NCBI GenBank assembly: GCA_963613665.1
Contig: CAVEAL010000008.1
Location: 23,571-87,570 of the forward strand
DNA length: 64,000 nucleotides
Direction of reading: 5' to 3'
Source of the DNA: F23-B02 sp963613665
GTDB lineage: Bacteria > Bacillota > Clostridia > Oscillospirales > Oscillospiraceae
This document shows, one piece after another, positions 17,815 through 26,463 of the stretch (position 1 is the stretch's first letter; every line of letters starts with the position of its first letter). The notes below the pieces were generated by a model, which had not been told where the DNA came from, searched no databases, and saw nothing but the letters and a program-made list of their open reading frames with translations. The translations under genes and the position numbers were made by a program.

Positions 17815-18162
17815 TTGGATTTCAGGTCAACTCTGAAAAAGAATTATGAGTTCAAACGGCTCTATAACAAAGGCAAGACCGCCGTTACGCCCTATATGGT
17901 CGTGTATGCTCTCAAAGCGCCGCGGGGACGCCGCCGCGTTGGATACACCGTGTCCACCAAGCTGGGCAAGGCCGTCGTGCGCAACCGCGTGCGGCGCAGA
18001 TTGAGGGAGATATACAGACTCAATTCGGACAAGCTCAGGGACGGCGTCGATATCGTCATCGTTGCGCGCAGCCGCTGCGTTGACGCCGAGTATGCCAAAA
18101 TGGAGCGTGCGTTCCTGCACGCCTGCGCCGAGCTCGGTCTGCTGAGGGACGAAGAACAATGA
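17815..18162 (+). CDS. rnpA: Ribonuclease P protein component
   Basis: This 115-residue protein subunit of RNase P processes tRNA 5' ends. It has the family features LKKNYEFKRLYNKGK, RRRVGYTVSTKLGKAVVRNRVRRRLREIYR (the RNR motif) and DIVIVARS. The start is a TTG at 17815, behind GGGTGG. It overlaps yidD by 4 nt. Confidence 0.95.
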   Translation: MDFRSTLKKNYEFKRLYNKGKTAVTPYMVVYALKAPRGRRRVGYTVSTKLGKAVVRNRVRRRLREIYRLNSDKLRDGVDIVIVARSRCVDAEYAKMERAFLHACAELGLLRDEEQ

Positions 18163-18377
18163 AAAAGCTTCTGCTTGCACTTATCCGTATTTATCAGAAA
18201 TACGTCTCCCCGGCCTTCCCGCCGAGGTGCAGATTTATCCCGACCTGCTCACAGTATGCCGTTGAGGCCATCGAGAAATACGGGGCCTTGAAGGGCGGCT
18301 GGCTCGCCCTGAAGCGGCTGTCGAGGTGTCATCCTTTTCACCTCGGCGAACACGATTTCTTCGATCCCGTTCCCTGA
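18159..18377 (+). CDS. yidD: Membrane protein insertion efficiency factor YidD
   Basis: This 72-residue protein has the family core KYVSPAFPPRCRFIPTCSQYAVEAIEKYGALKG and CHPFHLGEHDFFDPVP. It assists YidC-dependent membrane insertion. The ATGA overlap with rnpA indicates coupling. Confidence 0.95.
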   Translation: MKKLLLALIRIYQKYVSPAFPPRCRFIPTCSQYAVEAIEKYGALKGGWLALKRLSRCHPFHLGEHDFFDPVP

Positions 18378-18404
18378 CGAGGATCGGAATACAAGGAGAA
18401 ACTT

Positions 18405-19658
18405 ATGTCACTATGGGATATTATAGTCTGGCCGTTCGCCAGACTGCTGGAGATCCTCTATAACTGGACCGACAGCTACGGTCTTGCCATTATTCTCTTC
18501 GCTCTTGTGGTCAATCTGATCCTCCTGCCGTTCATGGCAAAGAGCAAGAAGGGCATGATGAAGACCACCCGAATCCAGCCGCAGCTCAAGGAGCTGGAGA
18601 AAAAACATAGGGGCAACCAGCAGAAGTATCAGCAGGAAGTCATGAAGCTGTATAAGGAGCAGGGCGCAAGCCCCACCTCCGGCTGCCTGTGGTCGCTGCT
18701 GCCCTTCCCGATACTCATCGCTCTGTACAGCGTCATCCGTCAGCCTCTCGGCAGCATGATGGGCCTGGGCGAGAGCAGTATCACAAAGCTCACCGAGTGG
18801 GCGACCGAAAATGCGGGCTTTGTAGCCTCCAAGCAGGGCACCTACGATCAGATCGGCGTCGCCGATGCTATCCACAAGAATTGGGACGCGGTCGTAAACG
18901 CGCTCGGCAACTTTGACGGAAAGCTTCTCGACATCGACTACGGCTTCATCGGTATGAACCTCGGCTCGATCCCCGACTGGAAGATCTGGAACTATGACTT
19001 CACGAGCGCCGACATCTTTGCGAACATCGGCCTGTTCCTTATCCCCCTGATCGCGGCGTTCCTTTCCTGGGCGTCGATGAAGATCAGCCAGGCGACCAAT
19101 CCTCCGCAAGCCGGACAGGCGGCAATGAGCATGAAAACCATGAATATCATGATGCCTCTCATGTCCGTCTGGATCTGCTTCATTATGCCTGCGGCTCTCG
19201 GCGTTTACTGGATCGCCAACAGCTGCTTCGGCATCGTCCGTGACCTTGTGCTCACCAAGTACTACAAGCGCAAGCTCGATATAGAGGACGCGGAGCGCAT
19301 TGCGGCTCAGAAGGAGAAGGATGAGGAGCGCGCACGCCGCCATGAGGAGCACGAGCAGCTCAAGGCGGAGGGTGCAACTACCCGCAACAACAACACCAGC
19401 AAGAAAAAAATGCAGGCTCAGCAGAAGCAGGCCGACGCGGAGCGCATAGCCGCAAGCGAAAGAGCGGAGCGCGAGGCGCGCCTTGAAAAGCTCGGCATAG
19501 ACAAGCCCGAGAACCCGTCTCAGGTCGGCAAGCGCCGCTATGCAAGAGGCAGAGCTTACGATCCCGACCGCTACGCCGCAGAAATGACGGCGGCCGCCGC
19601 AGCGGAAGCTCAGAGCGAAGAAGAGCCTGAAAAGTCACAGGAGAACAGTGAAACATGA
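18405..19658 (+). CDS. yidC: Membrane protein insertase YidC/OxaA
   Basis: This 417-residue Oxa1-family insertase has a TM1 region SYGLAIILFALVVNLILLPF, a cytoplasmic helical hairpin (QLKELEKKHRGNQQKYQQEVMKLYKEQG) and later membrane segments with MPLMSVWICFIMPAALGVYW. There is an extended charged C-terminal tail of about 120 residues, basic and then Glu-rich. It overlaps jag by 4 nt. Confidence 0.95.
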   Translation: MSLWDIIVWPFARLLEILYNWTDSYGLAIILFALVVNLILLPFMAKSKKGMMKTTRIQPQLKELEKKHRGNQQKYQQEVMKLYKEQGASPTSGCLWSLLPFPILIALYSVIRQPLGSMMGLGESSITKLTEWATENAGFVASKQGTYDQIGVADAIHKNWDAVVNALGNFDGKLLDIDYGFIGMNLGSIPDWKIWNYDFTSADIFANIGLFLIPLIAAFLSWASMKISQATNPPQAGQAAMSMKTMNIMMPLMSVWICFIMPAALGVYWIANSCFGIVRDLVLTKYYKRKLDIEDAERIAAQKEKDEERARRHEEHEQLKAEGATTRNNNTSKKKMQAQQKQADAERIAASERAEREARLEKLGIDKPENPSQVGKRRYARGRAYDPDRYAAEMTAAAAAEAQSEEEPEKSQENSET

Positions 19659-20422
19659 TAAAGTCTTTGGAAACCACAGGCCGCACCGAGGATGAAGCCA
19701 TCGCCGCAGCCCTGAAGGAACTCGGACTTGAGCGCGACGATGTTTCCGTAACCGTCGTCGAGCGTGCAAAATCCGGATTTCTGGGCATAGGCGCTTCTCC
19801 GGCAGTCGTGCGCGTCGAGTATGAAGCACCCGACGAGCCCGAGGCGGCGGCAGAGCCCGAGGCCGAGAAGGCCGCGCCGAAAGCCGAAGTCAAGGCTTGC
19901 GGGCAGGCAGAGGCAAAGCCCGCCGCGGAAGGCGAGTTTGCCGATATAAGAGCCTTCCTTGAGGGACTTCTCGAGCGTATGGACGTCAAGGCTGATATAG
20001 AGATCAGCCGCCGCGACGGCAAGAGCATTGCCGTCAATCTCTCCGGCCCGAATATGGGCGCGGTCATCGGCCGCAGGGGAGAGACCCTCGATGCGATCCA
20101 GCACCTGACCAACTACGTCGTAAACCGCGGCAGCGACAAGCACATGCACATCTGCGTCGATGCAGAGAGCTACCGTGCAAAGCGCGAGGAATCACTTGTC
20201 CGCCTTGCCGAAAAGATGGCGGCAAAGGTCATAAAGTATAAGCGCAGCATGGCGCTTGAACCGATGAACAGCTACGAGCGCCACATTATCCACGCCGCCC
20301 TTCAGGACTACGAGGGCGTTACCACAAGCTCGACCGGCACAGAGCCCAACCGCCGCGTCGTCGTATCCTACGACAGGCCGCAGAACACGGGAAATAAGCC
20401 GCAGAGCCGTGAATGGGCATAA
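19655..20422 (+). CDS. jag: RNA-binding protein Jag/KhpB
   Basis: This 255-residue protein has a Jag-N domain (MIKSLETTGRTEDEAIAAALKELG), an Ala/Glu-rich linker, a KH domain with GAVIGRRGETLDAIQHLTNY, and an R3H domain with EPMNSYERHIIHAALQ. In the family it binds RNA and influences cell division and envelope synthesis. It is coupled to yidC, the usual arrangement. Confidence 0.95.
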   Translation: MIKSLETTGRTEDEAIAAALKELGLERDDVSVTVVERAKSGFLGIGASPAVVRVEYEAPDEPEAAAEPEAEKAAPKAEVKACGQAEAKPAAEGEFADIRAFLEGLLERMDVKADIEISRRDGKSIAVNLSGPNMGAVIGRRGETLDAIQHLTNYVVNRGSDKHMHICVDAESYRAKREESLVRLAEKMAAKVIKYKRSMALEPMNSYERHIIHAALQDYEGVTTSSTGTEPNRRVVVSYDRPQNTGNKPQSREWA

Positions 20423-20443
20423 TGTATATTGGAGGAATAAATC

Positions 20444-20671
20444 ATGATACTTGAAAAGATACAGCAGATCCTTGCACAGCAGTTTGAAGTATCCGCAGGC
20501 AGCATTTCCGAAGACACCAATATAGTCGATGACCTCGGCGCGGATTCGCTTGACGTTGTCGAGCTCATCATGTCCGTTGAGGACGAGTTCGGCATCCAGA
20601 TCCCCGATGAGGACGCAGCGGAGCTGCCCACCGTCGGCAGGATCGTAGAGTACATCGAAGCAAGACAGTAA
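20444..20671 (+). CDS. acpP: Acyl carrier protein
   Basis: This 75-residue acidic protein has the phosphopantetheine attachment site GADSLDVVE, with Ser35. It carries acyl chains during fatty-acid synthesis. It follows jag by 21 nt, with a GGAGG site, and ends at a strong terminator. No fatty-acid synthesis genes are adjacent. Confidence 0.96.
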   Translation: MILEKIQQILAQQFEVSAGSISEDTNIVDDLGADSLDVVELIMSVEDEFGIQIPDEDAAELPTVGRIVEYIEARQ

Positions 20672-20684
20672 TTGAATCAATGAA

Positions 20685-20717
20685 AAATCCCGTCCTGCCG
20701 GACGGGATTTTTTGTTA
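20685..20717 (+). terminator. Terminator after acpP
   Basis: The stem AATCCCGTCC / GGACGGGATT is followed by a T-run. It also lies against the 3' end of the leftward ohrR gene. Confidence 0.9.
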
Positions 20718-21161
20718 TTCATCATACGATATTGTTTTCAGCAGCTTTTTCAGAAGCGTGCCGAGCTCTGCTGCATCGTCAAGCGACAGATCGACACAGG
20801 CGGCGAGCCTTGACGGTATTGTGACCGCACGGTCCTTGAGAGCTTCGCCGGCCTCGGTTATCGTGACATTGAGTATGCGCTCGTCCGCGCTGTCGCGGGC
20901 TCTGGACACATAGCCCTTCTGCTCAAGCTTTTTCAGAAGTGGTGTGAGCGTGCCGGAATCGAGATACAGGAAGCTTCCGAGCTCCTTTACACTGATCTTC
21001 TTATGCTCCCACATGACCATCATCGCTATATACTGCGTGTAGGTAAGTCCAATCTCGTCCAAAAACGGCTTGTATTTGCGCACGACCTCCTTGGCGCAGG
21101 CATACAGAGGAAAGCATATCTGATTTTCGAGCTTCAGTACATCGTATTTGCTGTCATCCAT
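20715..21161 (-). CDS. ohrR: OhrR-type MarR-family peroxide-sensing repressor
   Basis: This 148-residue winged-helix protein closely follows OhrR. The N-terminal LENQICFPLYACAKE carries the redox Cys16, YKPFLDEIGLTYTQYIAMMVMWEH follows, and the DNA-contact helix has LYLDSGTLTPLLKKLE. OhrR senses organic peroxides through that cysteine. A TTGAAC/TATAAT-like promoter is visible at about 21222-21247. No ohr gene is in the window; a glutathione peroxidase with an OhrR-like operator lies upstream and is the likely target. Confidence 0.85.
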   Translation of the reverse strand: MDDSKYDVLKLENQICFPLYACAKEVVRKYKPFLDEIGLTYTQYIAMMVMWEHKKISVKELGSFLYLDSGTLTPLLKKLEQKGYVSRARDSADERILNVTITEAGEALKDRAVTIPSRLAACVDLSLDDAAELGTLLKKLLKTISYDE

Positions 21162-21247
21162 ATCAATTGGACCCGCCGTGCAGAGTACGGCAGCCTCTCC
21201 TCCGTGAATACTTTATGCATCCATTATACAACAACAGCCCCGCCGGT

Positions 21248-21508
21248 TCAAGAACAGCATTCGATTTTCGCCTTCATTACGGCTGACGCAAGTTGATCTG
21301 CGCATGAGGTCTGCTTCCTGCCGCAGGTATTGCCCGAAAGCAGGGCGTATATCTTATCGGCACTTTCACCGTCAAGCAGCTTGGCTATGGCTTTGAGATT
21401 GCCGTCGCAGCCGCCGAAGAACGATATGCTGCTGACCGTTCCGGCGCTGTCTATGTCAAACTCGATCTGCATTGCGCAGACGCCCTCGGGCTCGTATTCG
21501 TAATGCAT
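21248..21508 (-). CDS. TSCPD-domain protein (TIGR03905-like)
   Basis: This 86-residue protein has the core FFGGCDGNLKAIAKLLDGESADKIYALLSGNTCGRKQTSCADQLA; the TSCPD-like motif is TSCADQLA. Its function is not established; the domain also occurs in ribonucleotide reductase tails. The ATG at 21508 overlaps the peroxidase stop by one base, behind GGAGC, so the two are co-translated. Confidence 0.8.
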   Translation of the reverse strand: MHYEYEPEGVCAMQIEFDIDSAGTVSSISFFGGCDGNLKAIAKLLDGESADKIYALLSGNTCGRKQTSCADQLASAVMKAKIECCS

Positions 21509-21981
21509 CACAGCAGCTCCTTTACTGCGCTTTCGATCATTTCGGGCCTTGTCATCGGAGCATAGCGCGCCACGACATTACCCTCGCGGTCGATGAGAAA
21601 TTTCGTAAAATTCCATTTGATCTGACTTCCTAACTTGCCGGTCTTTTGACTTTTGAGATATGTGTACAGAGGCTCTTCGCCTTCGCCGTTGACGCGTATT
21701 TTTGAAAACTGGTCAAAACTGACGCCGAATTTGACCTGACAGAAGCTGACGATCTCGTCCTCGGTGCCGGGCGCCTGTCCGGCAAACTGGTTGCAGGGGA
21801 AGTCCAGCACCTCAAAGCCGGATGAATTGTATTTTTCATATAGTTCCTGCAAGCCCTCGTATTGCGGAGTAAAGCCGCAGCCGGTGGCCGTGTTCACAAT
21901 AAGCAGCACCTTGCCCCTGTATTTGCCGAGGCTGACCTCTGCGCCGGAGATGTCCTTTACCGTAAAATCATAAATACTCAT
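21508..21981 (-). CDS. Glutathione peroxidase family thiol peroxidase
   Basis: This 157-residue thioredoxin-fold peroxidase has NTATGCGFTPQYEGLQELY with a catalytic Cys (not selenocysteine), FPCNQFAGQAPGTEDEI, and WNFTKFLIDREGNVVARY. Bacterial members usually use thioredoxin. The promoter at 22032-22061 carries an OhrR-like operator, tying it to the peroxide response. Confidence 0.92.
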   Translation of the reverse strand: MSIYDFTVKDISGAEVSLGKYRGKVLLIVNTATGCGFTPQYEGLQELYEKYNSSGFEVLDFPCNQFAGQAPGTEDEIVSFCQVKFGVSFDQFSKIRVNGEGEEPLYTYLKSQKTGKLGSQIKWNFTKFLIDREGNVVARYAPMTRPEMIESAVKELL

Positions 21982-22006
21982 TTTCCCGAACTCCTAATTG
22001 AATAAA

Positions 22007-22061
22007 ATTAAATTGCATACAATCTATCTGTAATATACACCCCGCTTCAGAGTTTTGTCAA
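22007..22061 (-). promoter_or_regulatory. Peroxidase promoter with OhrR-like operator
   Basis: On the minus strand there is TTGACA (22061-22056), an 18-nt spacer and TATATT (22037-22032). At the start site, 22007-22023 reads ATTAAATTGCATACAAT on the plus strand. It resembles the known Bacillus OhrR operator, which is built from ATTAAATTGTA / TACAATTAAAT units. The position fits repression. Confidence 0.65.
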
Positions 22062-22121
22062 GAGCTTTTTGAAAAATTTAATACGATGAGCAGCCTGTAC
22101 AGAGTGAACGCGCGGTTTTTG

Positions 22122-22150
22122 TTGACTTAAAACACGGAAAAGAGTAAAAT
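22122..22150 (+). promoter_or_regulatory. Promoter of holB-ricT
   Basis: TTGACT, a 17-nt spacer and TAAAAT are present. Confidence 0.7.
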
Positions 22151-22182
22151 AAACTGATTAAGTATTTATTCCGGAGGGTGCT

Positions 22183-22959
22183 GTGGAAAAGCTCTCACAT
22201 GCATATATCGTGTCCTCGGCGTCGGAAAGCGCACGGGAGGAGAAGGCTTTTTACCTCGCGGCGAAAATGCTGTGCCGGGGTGAGGGCGAGCGCCCCTGCG
22301 GCGCCTGCCGCGATTGCCGTAAGGTAAGGTCGCGTGTTCACCCCGATCTTGCGGTTATAGAGCGGATAAGCGACGATAAGGGCAAGCAGAAAAAGGAGAT
22401 ACTGGTCGATCAGGTGCGCGCTATGGGTGCGGATGCCTATGTCCTGCCGAACGAGGCGGCGGCAAAGGTATACATCATAAAAGACGCGGACACGATGAAC
22501 GAGCAGGCGCAGAACGCTGCTCTCAAAATTTTTGAAGAGCCGCCCAAGGGGGTTCACTTTATCCTTTGCGTGTCAAATCCGGAGAGGCTTCTTGCTACGG
22601 TGCGCTCACGCTGCGTGCTCCTGAGCTGTGCAGGCGATGAGGATGCGGAGGACGAAACTGCCGCCGCGCTTGCCGATGAGTTTGTTGCCATCGAGCGCAG
22701 GGGAGACACACCGGCGCTGACGGCGTGGTGCTTTGCGCACGAAACGCTCGATGCAAGGGCGCTCGGAGATCTTCTGCTTGCACTCAAGCGCCGCTATACG
22801 GCGCTGCTGCTGTCGGAAAAGGATAAAATGCGCATAATGGATATTATACGGCTTCTTGACCGCTGCATGAAGTATCAGACGGTCAACACGGGCGTGAAAC
22901 ACATTCTGGGGCTGCTGGCGGTGCGCTCGGCAGCGGAAACGAGGAAAACAATTGACTGA
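22183..22959 (+). CDS. holB: DNA polymerase III delta' subunit
   Basis: This 258-residue clamp-loader protein has zinc-ligand cysteines in CRGEGERPCGACRDC, HPDLAVI, and the helical NEQAQNAALKIFEEPPKGVHFILC and RSRC motifs typical of delta'. The start is GTG 22183 behind GGAGGGTGCT. It overlaps ricT. Confidence 0.9.
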   Translation: MEKLSHAYIVSSASESAREEKAFYLAAKMLCRGEGERPCGACRDCRKVRSRVHPDLAVIERISDDKGKQKKEILVDQVRAMGADAYVLPNEAAAKVYIIKDADTMNEQAQNAALKIFEEPPKGVHFILCVSNPERLLATVRSRCVLLSCAGDEDAEDETAAALADEFVAIERRGDTPALTAWCFAHETLDARALGDLLLALKRRYTALLLSEKDKMRIMDIIRLLDRCMKYQTVNTGVKHILGLLAVRSAAETRKTID

Positions 22960-24223
22960 GGTTATAAGCGTAAAATTTAAAAACAGGGGCAAGAGCTATT
23001 ATTTTGCCCCGAACGGAAAAATCGTGAAAAGCGGCCAGCAGATCATAGTAGAGACCAGCAAGGGACTCGAGATTGCGGACTGCATCCGCGGCAATCACGA
23101 GGTCGAGGACAATGCGGTCGTCCAGCCGCTGCGCCCGGTCGTGAGACTTGCCACTCGCGACGATCTGCGCGTTGCGGAGATAAACAAGCAGCGCGAGAAG
23201 GAAGCGTTCGATATTTGCCGGAAGAAGATCGCCGAGCACGGGCTGGACATGAAGCTCGTTGACGTCGAGTGCAACTTTGAGGGCAATAAGACCATGTTCT
23301 TTTTCACCTCCGACGGAAGAGTGGACTTCCGCGAGCTCGTTAAGGACCTTGCAGGAATATTCCGCAACAGGATAGAGCTCCGCCAGATCGGCGTCAGGGA
23401 CGAGGCAAAAATGCTCGGCGGACTCGGGATCTGCGGCAGACCCTTCTGCTGCAATCAGTTTATCGACGAGTTCCAGCCCGTGTCTACCAAGATGGCGAAG
23501 GTGCAGTCCATGTCGCTCAACCCCGGCAAGATATCCGGAAGCTGCGGCAGACTCATGTGCTGCCTGAGATATGAGCAGGAGGCGTACGAGGAGCTCACGA
23601 AAAATGTGCCCAAGCAGGGCGCCTTCGTCGAAACTCCGATAGGCTACGGAAATGTCACGCAGGTGAACCTGCTGCGCCAGATGGTCAAGGTCAAGCTTGA
23701 CGGCGAGGGTGACGATACGGTCAAGACCTTCCGCGCGGTAGAGGTCGCGGCGGTGCCCGGCGGCCGTCCCAAGGACGGCGAAACTCCGCCGTCGGTGCTC
23801 AAATACATCCCCGAGCCCGAAGAGGAAGAGGAGGAAGAGGACGAATGGAAGCTGCCGGAGCTGTTCGCTGCCGACAGTACGGACGGCGCGGCGCAGGAGA
23901 ATGCTCCCGCAATGAAAAAGCGCAGCCGCAGCCGCCGCTCACACCGCGGCGGAAAGAAGCCGCAGGGCGAGGCAAAGCCTGCGGCGCAGTCCGAGCAGAG
24001 CTCTAAGGCTCCCGAGGAAAAGAAGGTATCGGCGAGACCCAGACCGAGAAATAACCGCCGCGGCGGAGGAAAAAAGTCCGAGGAAAAGAAGTCTGTCGAG
24101 CAGCAGCCAAAGCCGCAGCAGCAACAGGCAAAGAGTGCCGACGGCGAGAAAAAGAAAAGCAGCCGCCGCTACTATCACCGCGGCAAGCCCAAAAACAAGG
24201 GCGGTCAGACCCAGAACCAGTAA
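22952..24223 (+). CDS. ricT: PSP1-domain protein, RicT/YaaT-like
   Basis: This 423-residue protein has a PSP1 core at ~1-265. The cysteine-rich part GGLGICGRPFCC and SGSCGRLMCCLRY matches RicT, which in Bacillus forms an iron-sulfur complex that tunes RNase Y and sporulation. The last ~150 residues are a low-complexity Lys/Arg/Gln/Pro tail absent from classical RicT; it may bind RNA. The start is TTG 22952 behind GAGG, inside the 3' end of holB; holB-ricT adjacency is conserved in Firmicutes. Confidence 0.88.
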   Translation: MTEVISVKFKNRGKSYYFAPNGKIVKSGQQIIVETSKGLEIADCIRGNHEVEDNAVVQPLRPVVRLATRDDLRVAEINKQREKEAFDICRKKIAEHGLDMKLVDVECNFEGNKTMFFFTSDGRVDFRELVKDLAGIFRNRIELRQIGVRDEAKMLGGLGICGRPFCCNQFIDEFQPVSTKMAKVQSMSLNPGKISGSCGRLMCCLRYEQEAYEELTKNVPKQGAFVETPIGYGNVTQVNLLRQMVKVKLDGEGDDTVKTFRAVEVAAVPGGRPKDGETPPSVLKYIPEPEEEEEEEDEWKLPELFAADSTDGAAQENAPAMKKRSRSRRSHRGGKKPQGEAKPAAQSEQSSKAPEEKKVSARPRPRNNRRGGGKKSEEKKSVEQQPKPQQQQAKSADGEKKKSSRRYYHRGKPKNKGGQTQNQ

Positions 24224-24241
24224 TGATCCCGGAGGCGAGAT

Positions 24242-24739
24242 ATGAGCAGAAACAATAATGGTAAACGCTCAATGAGCATGAAAACAAAATGGATAGTAAC
24301 AGGCATACTCTGCGTTTTGGCGCTGCTTACGGTCGTTGTAGTTGCTGCTGACGGATGCTTTGATTTCAGAGCGGGCTCCGTTACGTCAAATAACAAGGCC
24401 GCAGTCGAGAGTGCCGCACCGGAAAGCAAGAAGGATACGGCCAAGACCGTAAATACGCACACCGTGCACGTTACGGCCGGCAACGGCGGCAGCACCGATC
24501 CCAACGGCAGCACGACCGTCAGCGACGGAGGGAAGCTGGAGATCAAGATCACGCCCAATGACGGCTATGAGATACAGTCGGTCATGGTAGACGGCAAGGA
24601 CGTCGGCACCGTTGACAGCTATACGCTGTCAAACGTGACCGAGGACCACAGTGTCGTCGCTACCTTTGTAAAGAAGGTCGTTCCCACTCCGACACCCGCA
24701 CCGGCAACTCCCGAGCCGGACGACGGCGACGACGAATAA
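24242..24739 (+). CDS. Membrane-anchored protein with bacterial repeat (InlB B-repeat-like) domain
   Basis: In this 165-residue protein, residues ~15-40 form one membrane helix (WIVTGILCVLALLTVVVVAA). An extracellular part carries HTVHVTAGNGGSTDPNGS...GYEIQSVMVDGKDVG..YTLSNVTEDHSVVATF, a divergent InlB/Flg_new-type beta repeat. The tail is Pro/Thr-rich and then acidic (EPDDGDDE). It starts at ATG 24242 behind GGAGG. Its function is unknown. Confidence 0.75.
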   Translation: MSRNNNGKRSMSMKTKWIVTGILCVLALLTVVVVAADGCFDFRAGSVTSNNKAAVESAAPESKKDTAKTVNTHTVHVTAGNGGSTDPNGSTTVSDGGKLEIKITPNDGYEIQSVMVDGKDVGTVDSYTLSNVTEDHSVVATFVKKVVPTPTPAPATPEPDDGDDE

Positions 24740-24754
24740 AAGCGGATAATGAAA

Positions 24755-24785
24755 AAATCCCCGACCGCGGTCGGGGATTTTCGTT
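24755..24785. terminator. Bidirectional terminator
   Basis: A perfect palindromic stem of AAATCCCCGACC with its complement is followed by TTTCG. It separates the convergent genes at 24242 and 24794. Confidence 0.85.
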
Positions 24786-24793
24786 TATCAAAA

Positions 24794-26197
24794 TCAAACC
24801 GTCATGCCGCCGGCGAAGCGATTGAACATCACCGCGACCTGAGCTCTTGAAGCGTCGGCCTTCGGGCTGAGCGTTGTTGCGCTCGTTCCGCTCACTATTC
24901 CGGCGCCGATCGCCCAGCACATGCTTTCGCGTGCAAAGGGGCTGACCTGCTGCGCGTCGGAGTAGCCGCCTATATCGGCGTACACCTCCGTATTGTAGCC
25001 CTTGTAGTTTGCGTATCTGTTCAGGAAGGTCACGAACTCCTCACGCGTGAGCGTGCCGTCGGGAAGGAAGGTGCCGTCAACATAGCCGTTTGAAATATTG
25101 TTGTGCGCGCCCCAGAGCAGGGCGTTGTAGTAGTATTTGCCGGATTGAACGTCGGAAAAACGGTTTTCGTATCCGGACACATCGGGGCTTCCCTCAAGCC
25201 TGTACAGCACAGTGAGCAGCATGGCGCGCGTCATGACGTCGTTCACGCCGAAGGTTGCAGCCGTAGTGCCCATGAACAGCCCCGAAGAGACGACGTTGTC
25301 AATGTCGCTGTGCGCCCAATAGGCAGCGGGAACGTCGGTGAAGCTCTTCGACGGGCACTTGTCGCCGAGCGGGCACACGGGATCGCCCCAGACAGCCTTG
25401 AGCGTGCGTATCTTGTCGGCTGCGGAGCTTGACGTTATCGTGCTGCCGGTGCTCTCGTCCTGCCAATAGCCGAATTTCGTGCCGCTTATCGAAGCGGTCG
25501 GCAGCGAGCCGTAGGGCTTGTCCTTTTCGTAGGCAATAACGCGGTTGCCGCTGCTTAGCGTACCGCCGTTTGCATCGAAAACGACTGCGACATAATCGGT
25601 AAAGGCGGTGCTGTAATCGCCGCAGAGGAAAATTTCCGCTTCGTTCAGGCGTCGCTTTAAGAGACCCGGGAGTATCTCTCCGCCTGCCGAGCACAGCACG
25701 GCAAAGGCATCGGCGATCTCAAGATCGGGAATGCGGTTTCCGCTGCTGTCCTTGAAGCCTGCCTTGACATAGCGCGCAAGCCGCCATGAGCCGGCGTACG
25801 TTTCGACCCAGCTCGGTCCGAAGTTGTATGAAAGGCTCAGCATCGCGTCGAATACGTTCTGGTTTGCTTCGAGCCCGTAATTTGCTATTATGCGGTTTGC
25901 CGCCGCCTCAAATACGGCGATGTCCTGCTCAAAGTAAGCGTCGGCCTGCTCCGCCGTGATCTCCATGCCCTCGTAAACGTCCGGACCGTAGTGACCGTAG
26001 CCTATCGTCCAGTACTCTTCGCTCGAGTGTGCCTTGTAAGCCTTGAGCCTTACGCCCTCCCAGTATTTTATGAGAGTTTTAAGCTCCTCGCTGGCTTTCA
26101 TGGCTGCCTCCTCGGTTTCGCTGTCAGCCAGAGCCGATGCCGGAACAAGGCTGACGAGCATCAGAACGGCAAGCAGAAATGCTATGTATCTTTTCAT
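24794..26197 (-). CDS. Secreted GH24-type lysozyme with Flg_new repeat and three SLH domains
   Basis: In this 467-residue protein, residues 1-24 are a signal peptide. Residues ~36-205 form a phage-type lysozyme domain: YWEGVRLKAY (Glu47), YWTIGYGHYG (Thr64) and SLSYNFGPSW. The Asp found nine residues after Glu in T4 lysozyme is Ala56 here. A beta repeat (VVFDANGGTL..YGSLP..FGYWQDE..AVWG) and three SLH domains (~290-467) follow. It probably remodels the cell's own peptidoglycan. The start at 26197 follows AGGAGAGACCCGC. Confidence 0.85.
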   Translation of the reverse strand: MKRYIAFLLAVLMLVSLVPASALADSETEEAAMKASEELKTLIKYWEGVRLKAYKAHSSEEYWTIGYGHYGPDVYEGMEITAEQADAYFEQDIAVFEAAANRIIANYGLEANQNVFDAMLSLSYNFGPSWVETYAGSWRLARYVKAGFKDSSGNRIPDLEIADAFAVLCSAGGEILPGLLKRRLNEAEIFLCGDYSTAFTDYVAVVFDANGGTLSSGNRVIAYEKDKPYGSLPTASISGTKFGYWQDESTGSTITSSSAADKIRTLKAVWGDPVCPLGDKCPSKSFTDVPAAYWAHSDIDNVVSSGLFMGTTAATFGVNDVMTRAMLLTVLYRLEGSPDVSGYENRFSDVQSGKYYYNALLWGAHNNISNGYVDGTFLPDGTLTREEFVTFLNRYANYKGYNTEVYADIGGYSDAQQVSPFARESMCWAIGAGIVSGTSATTLSPKADASRAQVAVMFNRFAGGMTV

Positions 26198-26262
26198 GCG
26201 GGTCTCTCCTGTGGTGCGTGAAAATAAGTTTAAAAATAAGTGGCAAAAGTGTTACATCAAGC

Positions 26263-26291
26263 ATTTTAACAAAAAAATGCTGAAAAATCAA
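26263..26291 (-). promoter_or_regulatory. Promoter of the SLH lysozyme gene
   Basis: On the minus strand there is TTGATT, a 17-nt spacer and TAAAAT, about 65 nt before the coding start. Confidence 0.6.
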
Positions 26292-26398
26292 GGCTTTTGT
26301 TGTCGAAGGACATACGGGGCGGAAGCGCAGACTCAAAATAGGGCAAAAGTCGCCTAAACGCCGCGGCTTCCGGGAGACTATTTTGTAACAGGCGCTTA

Positions 26399-26425
26399 TT
26401 GACATACACGGAGGGATATTATAAA
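26399..26425 (+). promoter_or_regulatory. Possible promoter of the nadE-purB-purA-guaA run
   Basis: TTGACA is followed after a short 15-nt spacer by TATAAA. The short spacer lowers confidence. Confidence 0.4.
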
Positions 26426-26463
26426 ATTTATTGTAAAAACGTTTTTTTGAGGAGCTGAATACA

